Source of the DNA: Lachnospiraceae bacterium
Lineage (GTDB): Bacteria; Bacillota; Clostridia; Lachnospirales; Lachnospiraceae
Direction of reading: 5' to 3'
NCBI GenBank assembly: GCA_016281335.1
Contig: JAEEIK010000110.1
Location: 20,803 to 84,802, forward strand
DNA: 64,000 bases
Under the pieces are notes generated by a model. The model saw only the letters and a program-made list of their open reading frames with translations. It was not told where the DNA came from and did no database searches. The translations under genes and the position numbers were made by a program. The first letter of the stretch is position 1; every line of letters begins with the position of its first letter. Of this stretch, positions 18,834 to 26,812 are shown piece after piece.

Positions 18834-19859
18834 TTATGCCTCTTCCTTTTCCGGCTTTGATTCTTCCTCCGCCGCATTCTTCTTAATGGTTGCCGCTTCC
18901 TGCCACATCCTGGTACTGTGGCCGTCATATATGAGTTTTCTTACATGGTACTGGACATCTTCCATTATCTTTCTGTTGGCGCTGATCACATCGGCCAGCA
19001 TGCCTATGACAACAGTGACAAAGCCAATGATCATCAATGTACATGCAAGTATCAGAGACTGCACGTGACCGTTGCTGGAACCCTTGAATATGAATACGAT
19101 AAAGCGTATGCCTATTCCCATGCCTATAAGGAAGGGGATCGCACCGAGCACAGTCAGCACCGCAAGAGACTTATACATCAGCAGCGCCCTGAATATGGTC
19201 AGCATCGATTTCTTTATATATGAACCCATGCTGCTGAAAAGCCTTGATTTACGCAATTCCGGATTGGTCCTAACCGGCACCGAAGTGATCGCTATCTTAT
19301 TTCTTCCGGCCTGCACTATCGTCTCCAGCGTGTAGGTATATTCATTTATAACATTCACATGCATGGCCGCTTCTCTTGAGAAGGCGCGGAAACCGCTGGG
19401 CGCATCGGGTATCCCGGTCTTTGAAGCCTTGCGCACCACCCAGCTGCCCAGATGCTGCAGCTTCTTCTTTATCCAGGAAAAATGCGGGGTATCGTCTATG
19501 GGCCTCTCACCTATCACTATATCCGCTTCGCCGTTCAATATGGGACGCACCAGCTTTTCTATATCTTCACCGCAGTACTGGTTATCCGCATCGGTATTGA
19601 CTATGATGTCGGCGCCGAGGGCCAGGCAGTTTTCAAGTCCTGCCATAAAGCCTCTTGCAAGGCCTTTATTCCTCGTAAAGCAGACTACATGATGGACTCC
19701 CCAGTTGACCGCAGTCTGCACAGTCTTGTCCGAGCTTCCGTCATCGATTATCAGATATTCTATCTCGTCTATCCCGTCTATGTGTTTGGGCAGATCGTTC
19801 AATGCGATCTCCAGTGTGTCTGCTTCGTTATAGCAGGGGATCTGTATTATCAGTTTCAT
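18834..19859 (-). CDS. DPM-synthase-like GT2 with C-terminal membrane helices
   Basis: The 341-residue protein begins MKLIIQIPCYNEADTLEIAL and contains YLIIDDGSSDKTV, NTDADNQYCGEDIE (DXD) and APSGFRAFSREAA. Two helices near 230-255 and 270-292 and a charged Glu/Lys-rich tail (~320-341) follow. It belongs with polyprenyl-phosphate glycosyl transferases such as those preceding GT-C modules. It is followed 2 bases later by fdtA and preceded 1 base earlier by a GT-C-like protein, an arrangement that points to a lipid-phosphate sugar donor route. Confidence 0.85.
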   Translation of the reverse strand: MKLIIQIPCYNEADTLEIALNDLPKHIDGIDEIEYLIIDDGSSDKTVQTAVNWGVHHVVCFTRNKGLARGFMAGLENCLALGADIIVNTDADNQYCGEDIEKLVRPILNGEADIVIGERPIDDTPHFSWIKKKLQHLGSWVVRKASKTGIPDAPSGFRAFSREAAMHVNVINEYTYTLETIVQAGRNKIAITSVPVRTNPELRKSRLFSSMGSYIKKSMLTIFRALLMYKSLAVLTVLGAIPFLIGMGIGIRFIVFIFKGSSNGHVQSLILACTLMIIGFVTVVIGMLADVISANRKIMEDVQYHVRKLIYDGHSTRMWQEAATIKKNAAEEESKPEKEEA

Positions 19860-19860
19860 C

Positions 19861-21963
19861 TTATTTTCCCTCGTATATAAGTAATGCGGTGGCTGTATCT
19901 ATCAGAGTCACGTCGTTGGGATAAGGTATGCTCTTTTCCTCATCGCAGACATACTGCGAGGTTGATGCCATTCCTTTATATACATACCTCCATCCGTTTT
20001 CGGGCTTCGGAACCGTTCCGAGATCGTAACTGAGCACCCATACGTTTCTGTAATTGTTCTTAAGCTGTCTGGCCTGTCTCTCCGGATTTTCCTGATTCAT
20101 GAAGAACAGATCCGCGCCGGTAAGGCCTTTAAGCTGAAGCGCAAACACGCGCGGGCTGGAGTATCCCTGTTCATTTATGATCAGCGCATCCTTCTCGCCA
20201 AGACAGGATGCGAGTTCCTCAAGAGTCTCATAACTGCAGCAGGTCTTGTCCTGCTCTTTATATACAATATTTCCCTGCATGATCATTATGGAGATCGCGA
20301 TCACGGAAATAAGGGCCAGCGCAGGCTTTGGCAGTTTATTAAACAGATAACCGGCCAGTATTACCGGCAGGAAAATGTAGGGAGCCAGATATCTTGCAAA
20401 GTAATAATACTCCCTTACCATCACCCACATGACGCCGCAGATAAGAGCGCTCATGTAATACATGCAGAGTATCATACTGAACAGCCTTCTGTCCTTCAGC
20501 AGTTCATTTCCTCTCATTATACATACTATCACGGCTGCAGGCAAAAAGATGAATCCGCTTAATGCCGCATAGCCTACGATAAAGAGATACTTAGGATCTA
20601 CCCAGTCCAGGAAAGGCTTGATCTGCACAGAATAGAGAACTACGTTTCCTATCGTCAGAAGTATGAGCAGGACCCTGCATATGATGCCTGTAAGCTTTGC
20701 ATTGGCCACATTTTTTAAGCCTTTTATCATGGGACTGTTCTTATGGGCAAACATAAGCAGCCCGGATACTATGATGACTGCTGCGGAAGCAAGTATCACC
20801 ACTCCCTGGAGATTATCCTCGTTTATCGCATCTTTTGTCATCGTAAATACATTTTCAAAGTTGAACCTGACATACTCCCTGCCCGTATGCCACATCATTG
20901 AAAAGCCGGCAGCATATGAAACGCAGAGCATGATAGTGCTGATCAGGTATTGCTTCTCCCTGCTCCTTAAGAAATTAAATAGCAAAAGGATCACCAGCAT
21001 CGGCATCATCACCGAGATCATTATATGCAGGAAGCTTAAACCCGAAAGTAAGAAACCCGCAAAGAGCGGCGCCGCCGGAGCCCTTTCTTCCGTTATCATC
21101 ATAAAGAGTCCGGTGACAAATACCGCTATCACTATCTCATTCAGGGTATTCATACCGCACCAGATCATCAGGGGCGAAGTAAGCACCACTGCTCCTGCGA
21201 TAAAGGAATAGAGCCTTCCGAGCCTTAAGTTCTCGCTCAGCATCCACACATAGGCAACCACAAGGCAGAAGGCTATGACAGGCACATAGGACAGGCCTTT
21301 CAGACCAAAGAGCACACCGAAGAGCGCAAGCAGTGCAGAGAAAGTGTTTACTCCGTGCAATGTACCGTGCAGCAGCCCTTCTTCCTCATTTTCATCCGCA
21401 AATATCTCTTCCTCTACTGTCCCTTCAAACTCCTCCTCATCTTCTTCATCAAAGTGATCGGGAAGGTAAAGTCCGTCCATGCCCTCCAGATGCCGCATAT
21501 ATTCCATCTGTTCCCATTTGCTGACTATCAGATCATATTCCGGAAAATTCACTTCGTTATCATAATAGCCGTTCATGTAAAACATGGCGCGTATCTGATA
21601 CAGTCCCTCATCCTGCCCCGTATCATAAGAGCCGGAGCGGTGGGAAGAAGCTATCAGAAAAGCCGCGATCATAAGTATCAGCAGCGGAAGATATCTTACA
21701 AAATCCACGCCTATCTTCGGTCTTTCTCCGCCTGCCCCCGCATAGAAGACAACGCAGGCTATCACCGCCGCGATCACTGTCCCTGTCAATGCTGCAGGCA
21801 TGCTGAAGGAATCCGTAAGGAACAGAAGGCCCGAACTGACAATATACAGCGCAGTGTAAAGGCCTGCCGAAACCGGTATCAGTTTAAAAATATCTATTCT
21901 TCTGTACGCGAAGGCCGTGGCAAGCACTGACAATGCAAGCCCCGCCAGAAACAGGAATATCAT
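19861..21963 (-). CDS. Large GT-C-like membrane protein
   Basis: The 700-residue protein has roughly 14-16 hydrophobic helices. YDTGQDEGLYQIRAMF lies after the third or fourth helix in the position of the GT39/GT83-like first extracytoplasmic loop, with acidic residues as catalytic candidates. An unusual acidic stretch, residues ~172-197, follows in the same loop. The C-terminal ~150 residues form a soluble domain. It probably uses a polyprenyl-phosphate sugar; the neighbouring DPM-like genes support this. The ATG overlaps the GT4 stop by 4 bases. Confidence 0.72.
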   Translation of the reverse strand: MIFLFLAGLALSVLATAFAYRRIDIFKLIPVSAGLYTALYIVSSGLLFLTDSFSMPAALTGTVIAAVIACVVFYAGAGGERPKIGVDFVRYLPLLILMIAAFLIASSHRSGSYDTGQDEGLYQIRAMFYMNGYYDNEVNFPEYDLIVSKWEQMEYMRHLEGMDGLYLPDHFDEEDEEEFEGTVEEEIFADENEEEGLLHGTLHGVNTFSALLALFGVLFGLKGLSYVPVIAFCLVVAYVWMLSENLRLGRLYSFIAGAVVLTSPLMIWCGMNTLNEIVIAVFVTGLFMMITEERAPAAPLFAGFLLSGLSFLHIMISVMMPMLVILLLFNFLRSREKQYLISTIMLCVSYAAGFSMMWHTGREYVRFNFENVFTMTKDAINEDNLQGVVILASAAVIIVSGLLMFAHKNSPMIKGLKNVANAKLTGIICRVLLILLTIGNVVLYSVQIKPFLDWVDPKYLFIVGYAALSGFIFLPAAVIVCIMRGNELLKDRRLFSMILCMYYMSALICGVMWVMVREYYYFARYLAPYIFLPVILAGYLFNKLPKPALALISVIAISIMIMQGNIVYKEQDKTCCSYETLEELASCLGEKDALIINEQGYSSPRVFALQLKGLTGADLFFMNQENPERQARQLKNNYRNVWVLSYDLGTVPKPENGWRYVYKGMASTSQYVCDEEKSIPYPNDVTLIDTATALLIYEGK

Positions 21964-23075
21964 CTCATCTCTCCATATATCTTAAGTATTCCGTCCGTCA
22001 TCTCCGAAACGGAAAAACTCTTTTCTTCAATCTCATCAAAGGCAGCATCACCCTTTTCGATGACCTCCCTTATCCTCTCTGCAAGCTGAGCGGCATCACG
22101 GTTCTTAAACTTAAGACACTTCCCGTATACCACTTCGGGAAGAGAACCCGCATCGCTGACGATAAGCGGAGTTCCTATCATGCAGGCTTCCAGGGCCGAG
22201 AAGCCGAAGCCCTCGGTAATCGAAGGCACCACTACACAGTCAGCCTGTTTTATACAGCTTAAGAGTTCACCGCGGGATACGGAAGCCCTTACCCTTACCA
22301 GTCCTTTAAGACCGTCATCTATAACACTCCTCAAAAACTCTTTTCTCGGTTTTTCCGGTTCAGCTCCGAGAAGGAAACAGAATCTCACCTTTGAAAGATC
22401 GGTGCCGCTGTTCTTGAGCAGGGCTATGGCCTTTTCATATACAGATACGCCCTTGGTCCGCCCGGGTCTTCCGTAATAAAGGAATACCTTTTTATTCCTT
22501 ATGCCGAAATGATCCTTAAGGGAAAAATCCGTAAGGTCTTCATCTTTCAGATCACTGGCAAGATAGACTCTTGTGATGTCCTTCCTTCCGCAGTATTTGA
22601 TAAAATCTCTTTTCGTGGCCTCAGAAATCGCATGATATCTGTCAAAGCGCTGTCTGGTGCATACCTGTTCCACAGCAAAGTAAACCAGCGCCCTGTAGAA
22701 CACATCGGTCCAGAACCACTTGAAGCCCCTTACTTCGTAAACGGTCAGCAGCGAAGGCTTATTATATCTGCGTGCCAGTCTTGAAGTGACAGGAGCCGTG
22801 GTAAAGATCGAAGTATGGACCACATCACACCACTCAATGATGTCCTCTATGTCGCCTGACCTGGGGATAGGATGTCCGAAAGCAGACTTCCATTTACAGT
22901 ATCTCACCTGTATCCCGTCAACGTTTTTTTCACCCAGATATTCATCGCCCACGTTGCGGGCTACTACACGCACTTCGTGACCAAGGCTTACGAGCCTTTT
23001 TGCCACTTCATAAAACATCAGTTCACCGCCGCCCACATAGGGATAAAAATGCGGCAGCACCATTGCTATCTTCAT
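21960..23075 (-). CDS. GT4-family glycosyltransferase
   Basis: The 371-residue enzyme opens with MKIAMVLPHFYPYVGGGELM, the Gly-rich loop of GT4 enzymes. The donor half has LYYGRPGRTKGVSVYEKAI and PSITEGFGFSALEACMIGTPLIVS with the EX7E motif. The function beyond sugar transfer from a nucleotide sugar is not readable. It overlaps asnB by 4 bases and the GT-C-like gene by 4 bases. Confidence 0.88.
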   Translation of the reverse strand: MKIAMVLPHFYPYVGGGELMFYEVAKRLVSLGHEVRVVARNVGDEYLGEKNVDGIQVRYCKWKSAFGHPIPRSGDIEDIIEWCDVVHTSIFTTAPVTSRLARRYNKPSLLTVYEVRGFKWFWTDVFYRALVYFAVEQVCTRQRFDRYHAISEATKRDFIKYCGRKDITRVYLASDLKDEDLTDFSLKDHFGIRNKKVFLYYGRPGRTKGVSVYEKAIALLKNSGTDLSKVRFCFLLGAEPEKPRKEFLRSVIDDGLKGLVRVRASVSRGELLSCIKQADCVVVPSITEGFGFSALEACMIGTPLIVSDAGSLPEVVYGKCLKFKNRDAAQLAERIREVIEKGDAAFDEIEEKSFSVSEMTDGILKIYGEMR

Positions 23076-24931
23076 ATATCTCCTCTGGCTCTATACCACT
23101 GTTCAAGCATCAGCACGTTCCATACAAGTCTGGGCGATCTTCCGTTCTTTACAAATTCTGCCCAGAGTTTTGAAACGATCCTGCCATCCACTAACCTGTC
23201 TTTGGCGCACTGCGGTGAGTTCATCAGTTCTCCGGCCCATTCTGCCGTATCTCCCTCGGTAAGCCATTTATTAAGGGGCACCGAAAATCCCTTCTTCGGC
23301 CTGTCCATCAGCTCCTTCGGAACATATCTGTACAGTACTTCCTTAAGGACTTTCTTTCCGTTATTCATATCACATAGATATTCCTGTGGAAGACTTAAGG
23401 CAAATTCCGCAACATCCTTATCCAGCATAGGTATCCTGTTCTCAAGACTCACAGCCATTCCTGCCCTGTCCACCTTGACCAGTATATCTTCGGGATGGTA
23501 CACCAGCATATCATCCAGCATCAGTTCTTTCAGATCTCCGCCTCCGAGCGGATCACGCCTGATGCTCATATCATGACCGCAAAGCGAAGCAATGAGCGGA
23601 TCGTAATGATCCACGGCAGCCTTCAGCTCGCGTATGTTACGCGCAGCTATGCATTTGCCCGCACGGTAAGCAGTTTTGCCGGGCACACACTTTAGCATCT
23701 TTCCTGCCGCTTTTCCGGCTGCTGAAGGCAAACACTTTGTCCTGTTCCAGAGCTTCAGCATCTTCGGATAGGTGGCATAGCCTCCGAAAAGTTCGTCCCC
23801 CGCATCACCGCTCAAGACCACAGTCACATGTTCCCTTGCCATGCGGCTTACAAGATATGTAGGTATCTGTGACGAATCGGCATAGGGCTCACCGTAAATA
23901 TACGGTATCTTCGGTATCACGGCCTTCATCTCGGCTTCACTGACATACTGCTCGTTATGCTTTGTTCCTATGTGTTCCGCAATAGCTTTTGCGAAAGGAG
24001 CTTCATCATATTTCGGATCATCAAAACCTATGGTAAAGCTTGAGGTATCCTCTCCCTTTACTGCCTTGGCAAGAGCCGTGATGCAGGCGCTGTCTATACC
24101 GCCTGAAAGGTAGGTTCCTACCGGCACATCGGCAACCAGCATGGAACTTACCGCCGCTTTCAGCCGCCTGTCAAGTTCATCCACAGCCTCAGCAAAGCTT
24201 CCCTTAAAGGGTTGCTCATATATCTCCTCCGCTTTTTTCCTGAGATCATAATAACGCTGCTTTTTACATTTTTTTTCCCCGAAAGGCTCCGCCAGCTCCA
24301 TGACACAGCCGGGGGGCAGCTTGTATACACCCTTCCAGATGGTCTTCGGCGCGGGTATATATCCGAGGAGCATATATTCCGGGATGACCTCCCTGTTGAT
24401 CTCATCCTCAAAGCCGGGAAAACAGCGGATCGCAGCTATCTCAGAGGCAAATACAAAATGCCCTTTTATAAACGCATAGTACAGCGGCTTCTCACCGAAA
24501 CGGTCTCTGGCAAGGGTCAGCTTCTTTTCTTCTCTGTCATACAAGGCAAAGGCAAACATGCCTTTTATCGTATCGAGGCTTTTCTTAACACCAAGGCTCT
24601 CAAAGGCCTCCAGCAATACTTCCGTATCCGACGTGCCTCTGTATTCCCTTGCTCCCGAAGCTTTTTCCACCGCTTCCTTCAAGGCTCCCGTATTATATAT
24701 CTCACCGTTATAAACGATCACAAACCTTTCGGATGCGCTCTTCATCGGCTGCGCCCCGGCGCTGCTTAAGTCCCTTATGGACAGCCTGCGATGCCCAAGA
24801 GTCACGCCCGAATTCTCATCTATCCAGCAGCCTCCGGCATCAGGTCCCCTGTGGTACAGTCTCTGATCCATTCTGTTGATGATATCTTCACGCCCGGGAA
24901 CGTCAGCAATAAACCCGGCTATACCGCACAC
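23072..24931 (-). CDS. asnB: Glutamine-hydrolysing asparagine synthase-family amidotransferase
   Basis: The 619-residue protein has an N-terminal class II glutaminase domain with nucleophile Cys2 (MCGIAGF) and a C-terminal synthetase domain with the PP-loop SGGIDS (276-281). It also has LSGDAGDELFGGY and the VDRAGMAVSLENRIPMLD region. The start is GTG with GGAGGG about 8 bases upstream, which keeps Cys2 at the processed N-terminus. AsnB-like proteins in polysaccharide loci (WbpS type) are thought to amidate uronic acids. The locus makes UDP-GalNAcA and other uronic sugars, so this is a reasonable inference. A plain asparagine synthetase cannot be excluded. Confidence 0.9.
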   Translation of the reverse strand: MCGIAGFIADVPGREDIINRMDQRLYHRGPDAGGCWIDENSGVTLGHRRLSIRDLSSAGAQPMKSASERFVIVYNGEIYNTGALKEAVEKASGAREYRGTSDTEVLLEAFESLGVKKSLDTIKGMFAFALYDREEKKLTLARDRFGEKPLYYAFIKGHFVFASEIAAIRCFPGFEDEINREVIPEYMLLGYIPAPKTIWKGVYKLPPGCVMELAEPFGEKKCKKQRYYDLRKKAEEIYEQPFKGSFAEAVDELDRRLKAAVSSMLVADVPVGTYLSGGIDSACITALAKAVKGEDTSSFTIGFDDPKYDEAPFAKAIAEHIGTKHNEQYVSEAEMKAVIPKIPYIYGEPYADSSQIPTYLVSRMAREHVTVVLSGDAGDELFGGYATYPKMLKLWNRTKCLPSAAGKAAGKMLKCVPGKTAYRAGKCIAARNIRELKAAVDHYDPLIASLCGHDMSIRRDPLGGGDLKELMLDDMLVYHPEDILVKVDRAGMAVSLENRIPMLDKDVAEFALSLPQEYLCDMNNGKKVLKEVLYRYVPKELMDRPKKGFSVPLNKWLTEGDTAEWAGELMNSPQCAKDRLVDGRIVSKLWAEFVKNGRSPRLVWNVLMLEQWYRARGDI

Positions 24932-24932
24932 C

Positions 24933-26678
24933 TTATCTTCCCTCCAGGGTGGTCCTGCTTATCCTGCCATTCTCTACCTTATAGAGTATATCGCAGTTCT
25001 CAACGGTCTTCAGGCGGTGGGCTATGATGACCATGGTCTTCCTGCCTTTCAGAGCATTTATCGCTCCCATTATGGCTGCCTCGGTATCATTGTCAAGGGC
25101 GCTGGTAGCCTCGTCAAATACCAGCAGTTCAGGATCATTGTAAAGAGCCCTTGCTATGCCTATCCTCTGTCTCTGGCCGCCGCTTACCCTTACGCCGCGC
25201 TCGCCTATGGAGGTATCAAGTCCCTCAGGCAACTCACGCACAAACTCGTCTATCTGGGCTTCCTTCAATACTTCCCATATACGCGCCTCGTCCTGCTTTT
25301 CCTTCTCTATGCCGAACGCCACATTCTCCCTTATGCTGCCGTCCAGCATAAAGATATTCTGGGCGATATAACCCACATTTGCCAGCCATTCCGCATCCGA
25401 AACATTAACAGTCTTGCCGTCAGCCGTAATAGTGCCGCCATTCAGCTTAAGCAGGCCCAGCAGTATATCAACCACCGTGGTCTTGCCGGCTCCCGATGCG
25501 CCTATCACTCCTACCGTACTGCCTATGGGTATCTCCATATCCGCCTCATTAAGTATCAGGCGCTCGGTATTCGGATAACTGTAACTTATCTTTTCAAGCA
25601 GTATCTTATCATTATATTTTCCCTTGACCACTTCTCTGTCCGTGATCTCTCTCTGCTTTATGGAAGCAACGTCCAGATTATCGCAGACCAGATTCAGCGA
25701 AGGCTCAAAATATGCGATAGCTCCCATATGGGCCGATATCCTGTTTACGCTGGGCATCAGCCTTACCGCCGCCATGGCAAAAGCCGAAAGCAGAGGAATA
25801 CGATCCAGCAGATCGGTGCCCGTCATTACCAGCACAAACATATAGATCAGCATGCCGACTATGCATACGGTCTCGATTATCAGCCTCGGCATGTTTTTAA
25901 GCACGGTATACTTGCAGCCCACCCAGGCAAGCTTCTCGTAATCCGTAGAATACTCCCTTATAAAGAAATTCTCTTTGGCCGCCACCTTCACGTCCTTGAT
26001 ACCCATAAGGCCATGCTGCATGGTCTTCATGGTCTTTCCCTGAAGATCCACTCTCTCGCTTCCGAGCTTACCGAGAGTAGGCTTCAACACCTTCACTATC
26101 ACCAGTACCATTACCAGCATAAGAGCCGCTATTCCCAGAGTCATCAGAGGATCCAGGATGAACAGGAAGATGCACATGCAGGCAGATACAGCCACCTCGC
26201 TGATCAGCAGCAGGCTTTCCTGCAAAAGTTCGAATACATGGGGAATATCCGTATGAAGCGTCCTTAACATGTCCGCAGTCTCTGCATTAAGATAGAATTC
26301 ATAAGGTCTGTTCATGAATTCCCCGAAAAGCTTTATAGCTGTTTCGTTCTGGGTCTTTGCCACAAACTTTGTCTGGATATAAGACTGAAAAAGAAGATAA
26401 GCATTCTTGAATACAAAGACGGCGATGGCCACGATCAGCATCAGCAGGACAAAATCCGTATTTGAAAGGCCATCAAGTCCGAAAGCAGTGATAAGTCCCT
26501 TAACCTTCTCGTTTCCGAGCACATCTTCGGGACTCACGACTACAGAAATAAGGGGGATTATTACCCCCACTCCCAGAAGCTCCAATAAAGAACCTATAAA
26601 TATGGTCAAAGTAAGAAGCAGCACTTTCCTTTTCTGCTTCTTATCCAGCATATACTTCAATCTGCGGTATACATTCAT
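24933..26678 (-). CDS. PglK/MsbA-like ABC exporter, second copy
   Basis: The 581-residue half-transporter has a six-helix exporter domain (to ~residue 320) and an ATPase domain with Walker A GASGAGKT (393-400), an SGGQRQRIGIARAL signature and LLVFDEATSALD Walker B. The ELLGVGVIIPLISVV opening is nearly superimposable on the exporter at 14330-16105, so the two are paralogs, but they are clearly divergent. It heads a transcription unit with a good promoter in front. GAGG lies 12 bases before the ATG, slightly far. Confidence 0.9.
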   Translation of the reverse strand: MNVYRRLKYMLDKKQKRKVLLLTLTIFIGSLLELLGVGVIIPLISVVVSPEDVLGNEKVKGLITAFGLDGLSNTDFVLLMLIVAIAVFVFKNAYLLFQSYIQTKFVAKTQNETAIKLFGEFMNRPYEFYLNAETADMLRTLHTDIPHVFELLQESLLLISEVAVSACMCIFLFILDPLMTLGIAALMLVMVLVIVKVLKPTLGKLGSERVDLQGKTMKTMQHGLMGIKDVKVAAKENFFIREYSTDYEKLAWVGCKYTVLKNMPRLIIETVCIVGMLIYMFVLVMTGTDLLDRIPLLSAFAMAAVRLMPSVNRISAHMGAIAYFEPSLNLVCDNLDVASIKQREITDREVVKGKYNDKILLEKISYSYPNTERLILNEADMEIPIGSTVGVIGASGAGKTTVVDILLGLLKLNGGTITADGKTVNVSDAEWLANVGYIAQNIFMLDGSIRENVAFGIEKEKQDEARIWEVLKEAQIDEFVRELPEGLDTSIGERGVRVSGGQRQRIGIARALYNDPELLVFDEATSALDNDTEAAIMGAINALKGRKTMVIIAHRLKTVENCDILYKVENGRISRTTLEGR

Positions 26679-26739
26679 ACAGCAAGTAATCCTCGTCTCG
26701 ATCCGGGCCGGCCATCCGCTCCCGAACTACAATATATAC

Positions 26740-26774
26740 CGATAATTTTATCGTAAAATACAAGGTATTGTCAA
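26740..26774 (-). promoter_or_regulatory. Promoter with palindrome, ahead of second ABC exporter
   Basis: TTGACA (26769-26774) lies 18 bases from TAAAAT (26745-26750). The -10 sits inside an interrupted palindrome, CGATAA/TTATCG with a two-base centre (26740-26753). A looser flanking inverted repeat (ACAATACC with GGTATATATTGT) frames the same promoter. A start near 26738 gives a ~60-base leader. The palindrome could be an operator; no cognate regulator is identified. Confidence 0.6.
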
Positions 26775-26812
26775 GCTACACCACTGTCTTAAGCGGTGGC
26801 GTCAACTATTTC

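Noticed and set aside
24876..26267. Long plus-strand ORF (463 residues)
   Set aside because: It is antisense to the second ABC exporter, whose motifs fix the true strand; the translation is Tyr/His/Gln-rich with no domain.
26775..26800. Terminator after the secreted transglutaminase-like gene
   Set aside because: A CACCGC/GTGGTG stem with a G-T pair is present but no U-tract follows, so it is not a convincing terminator.
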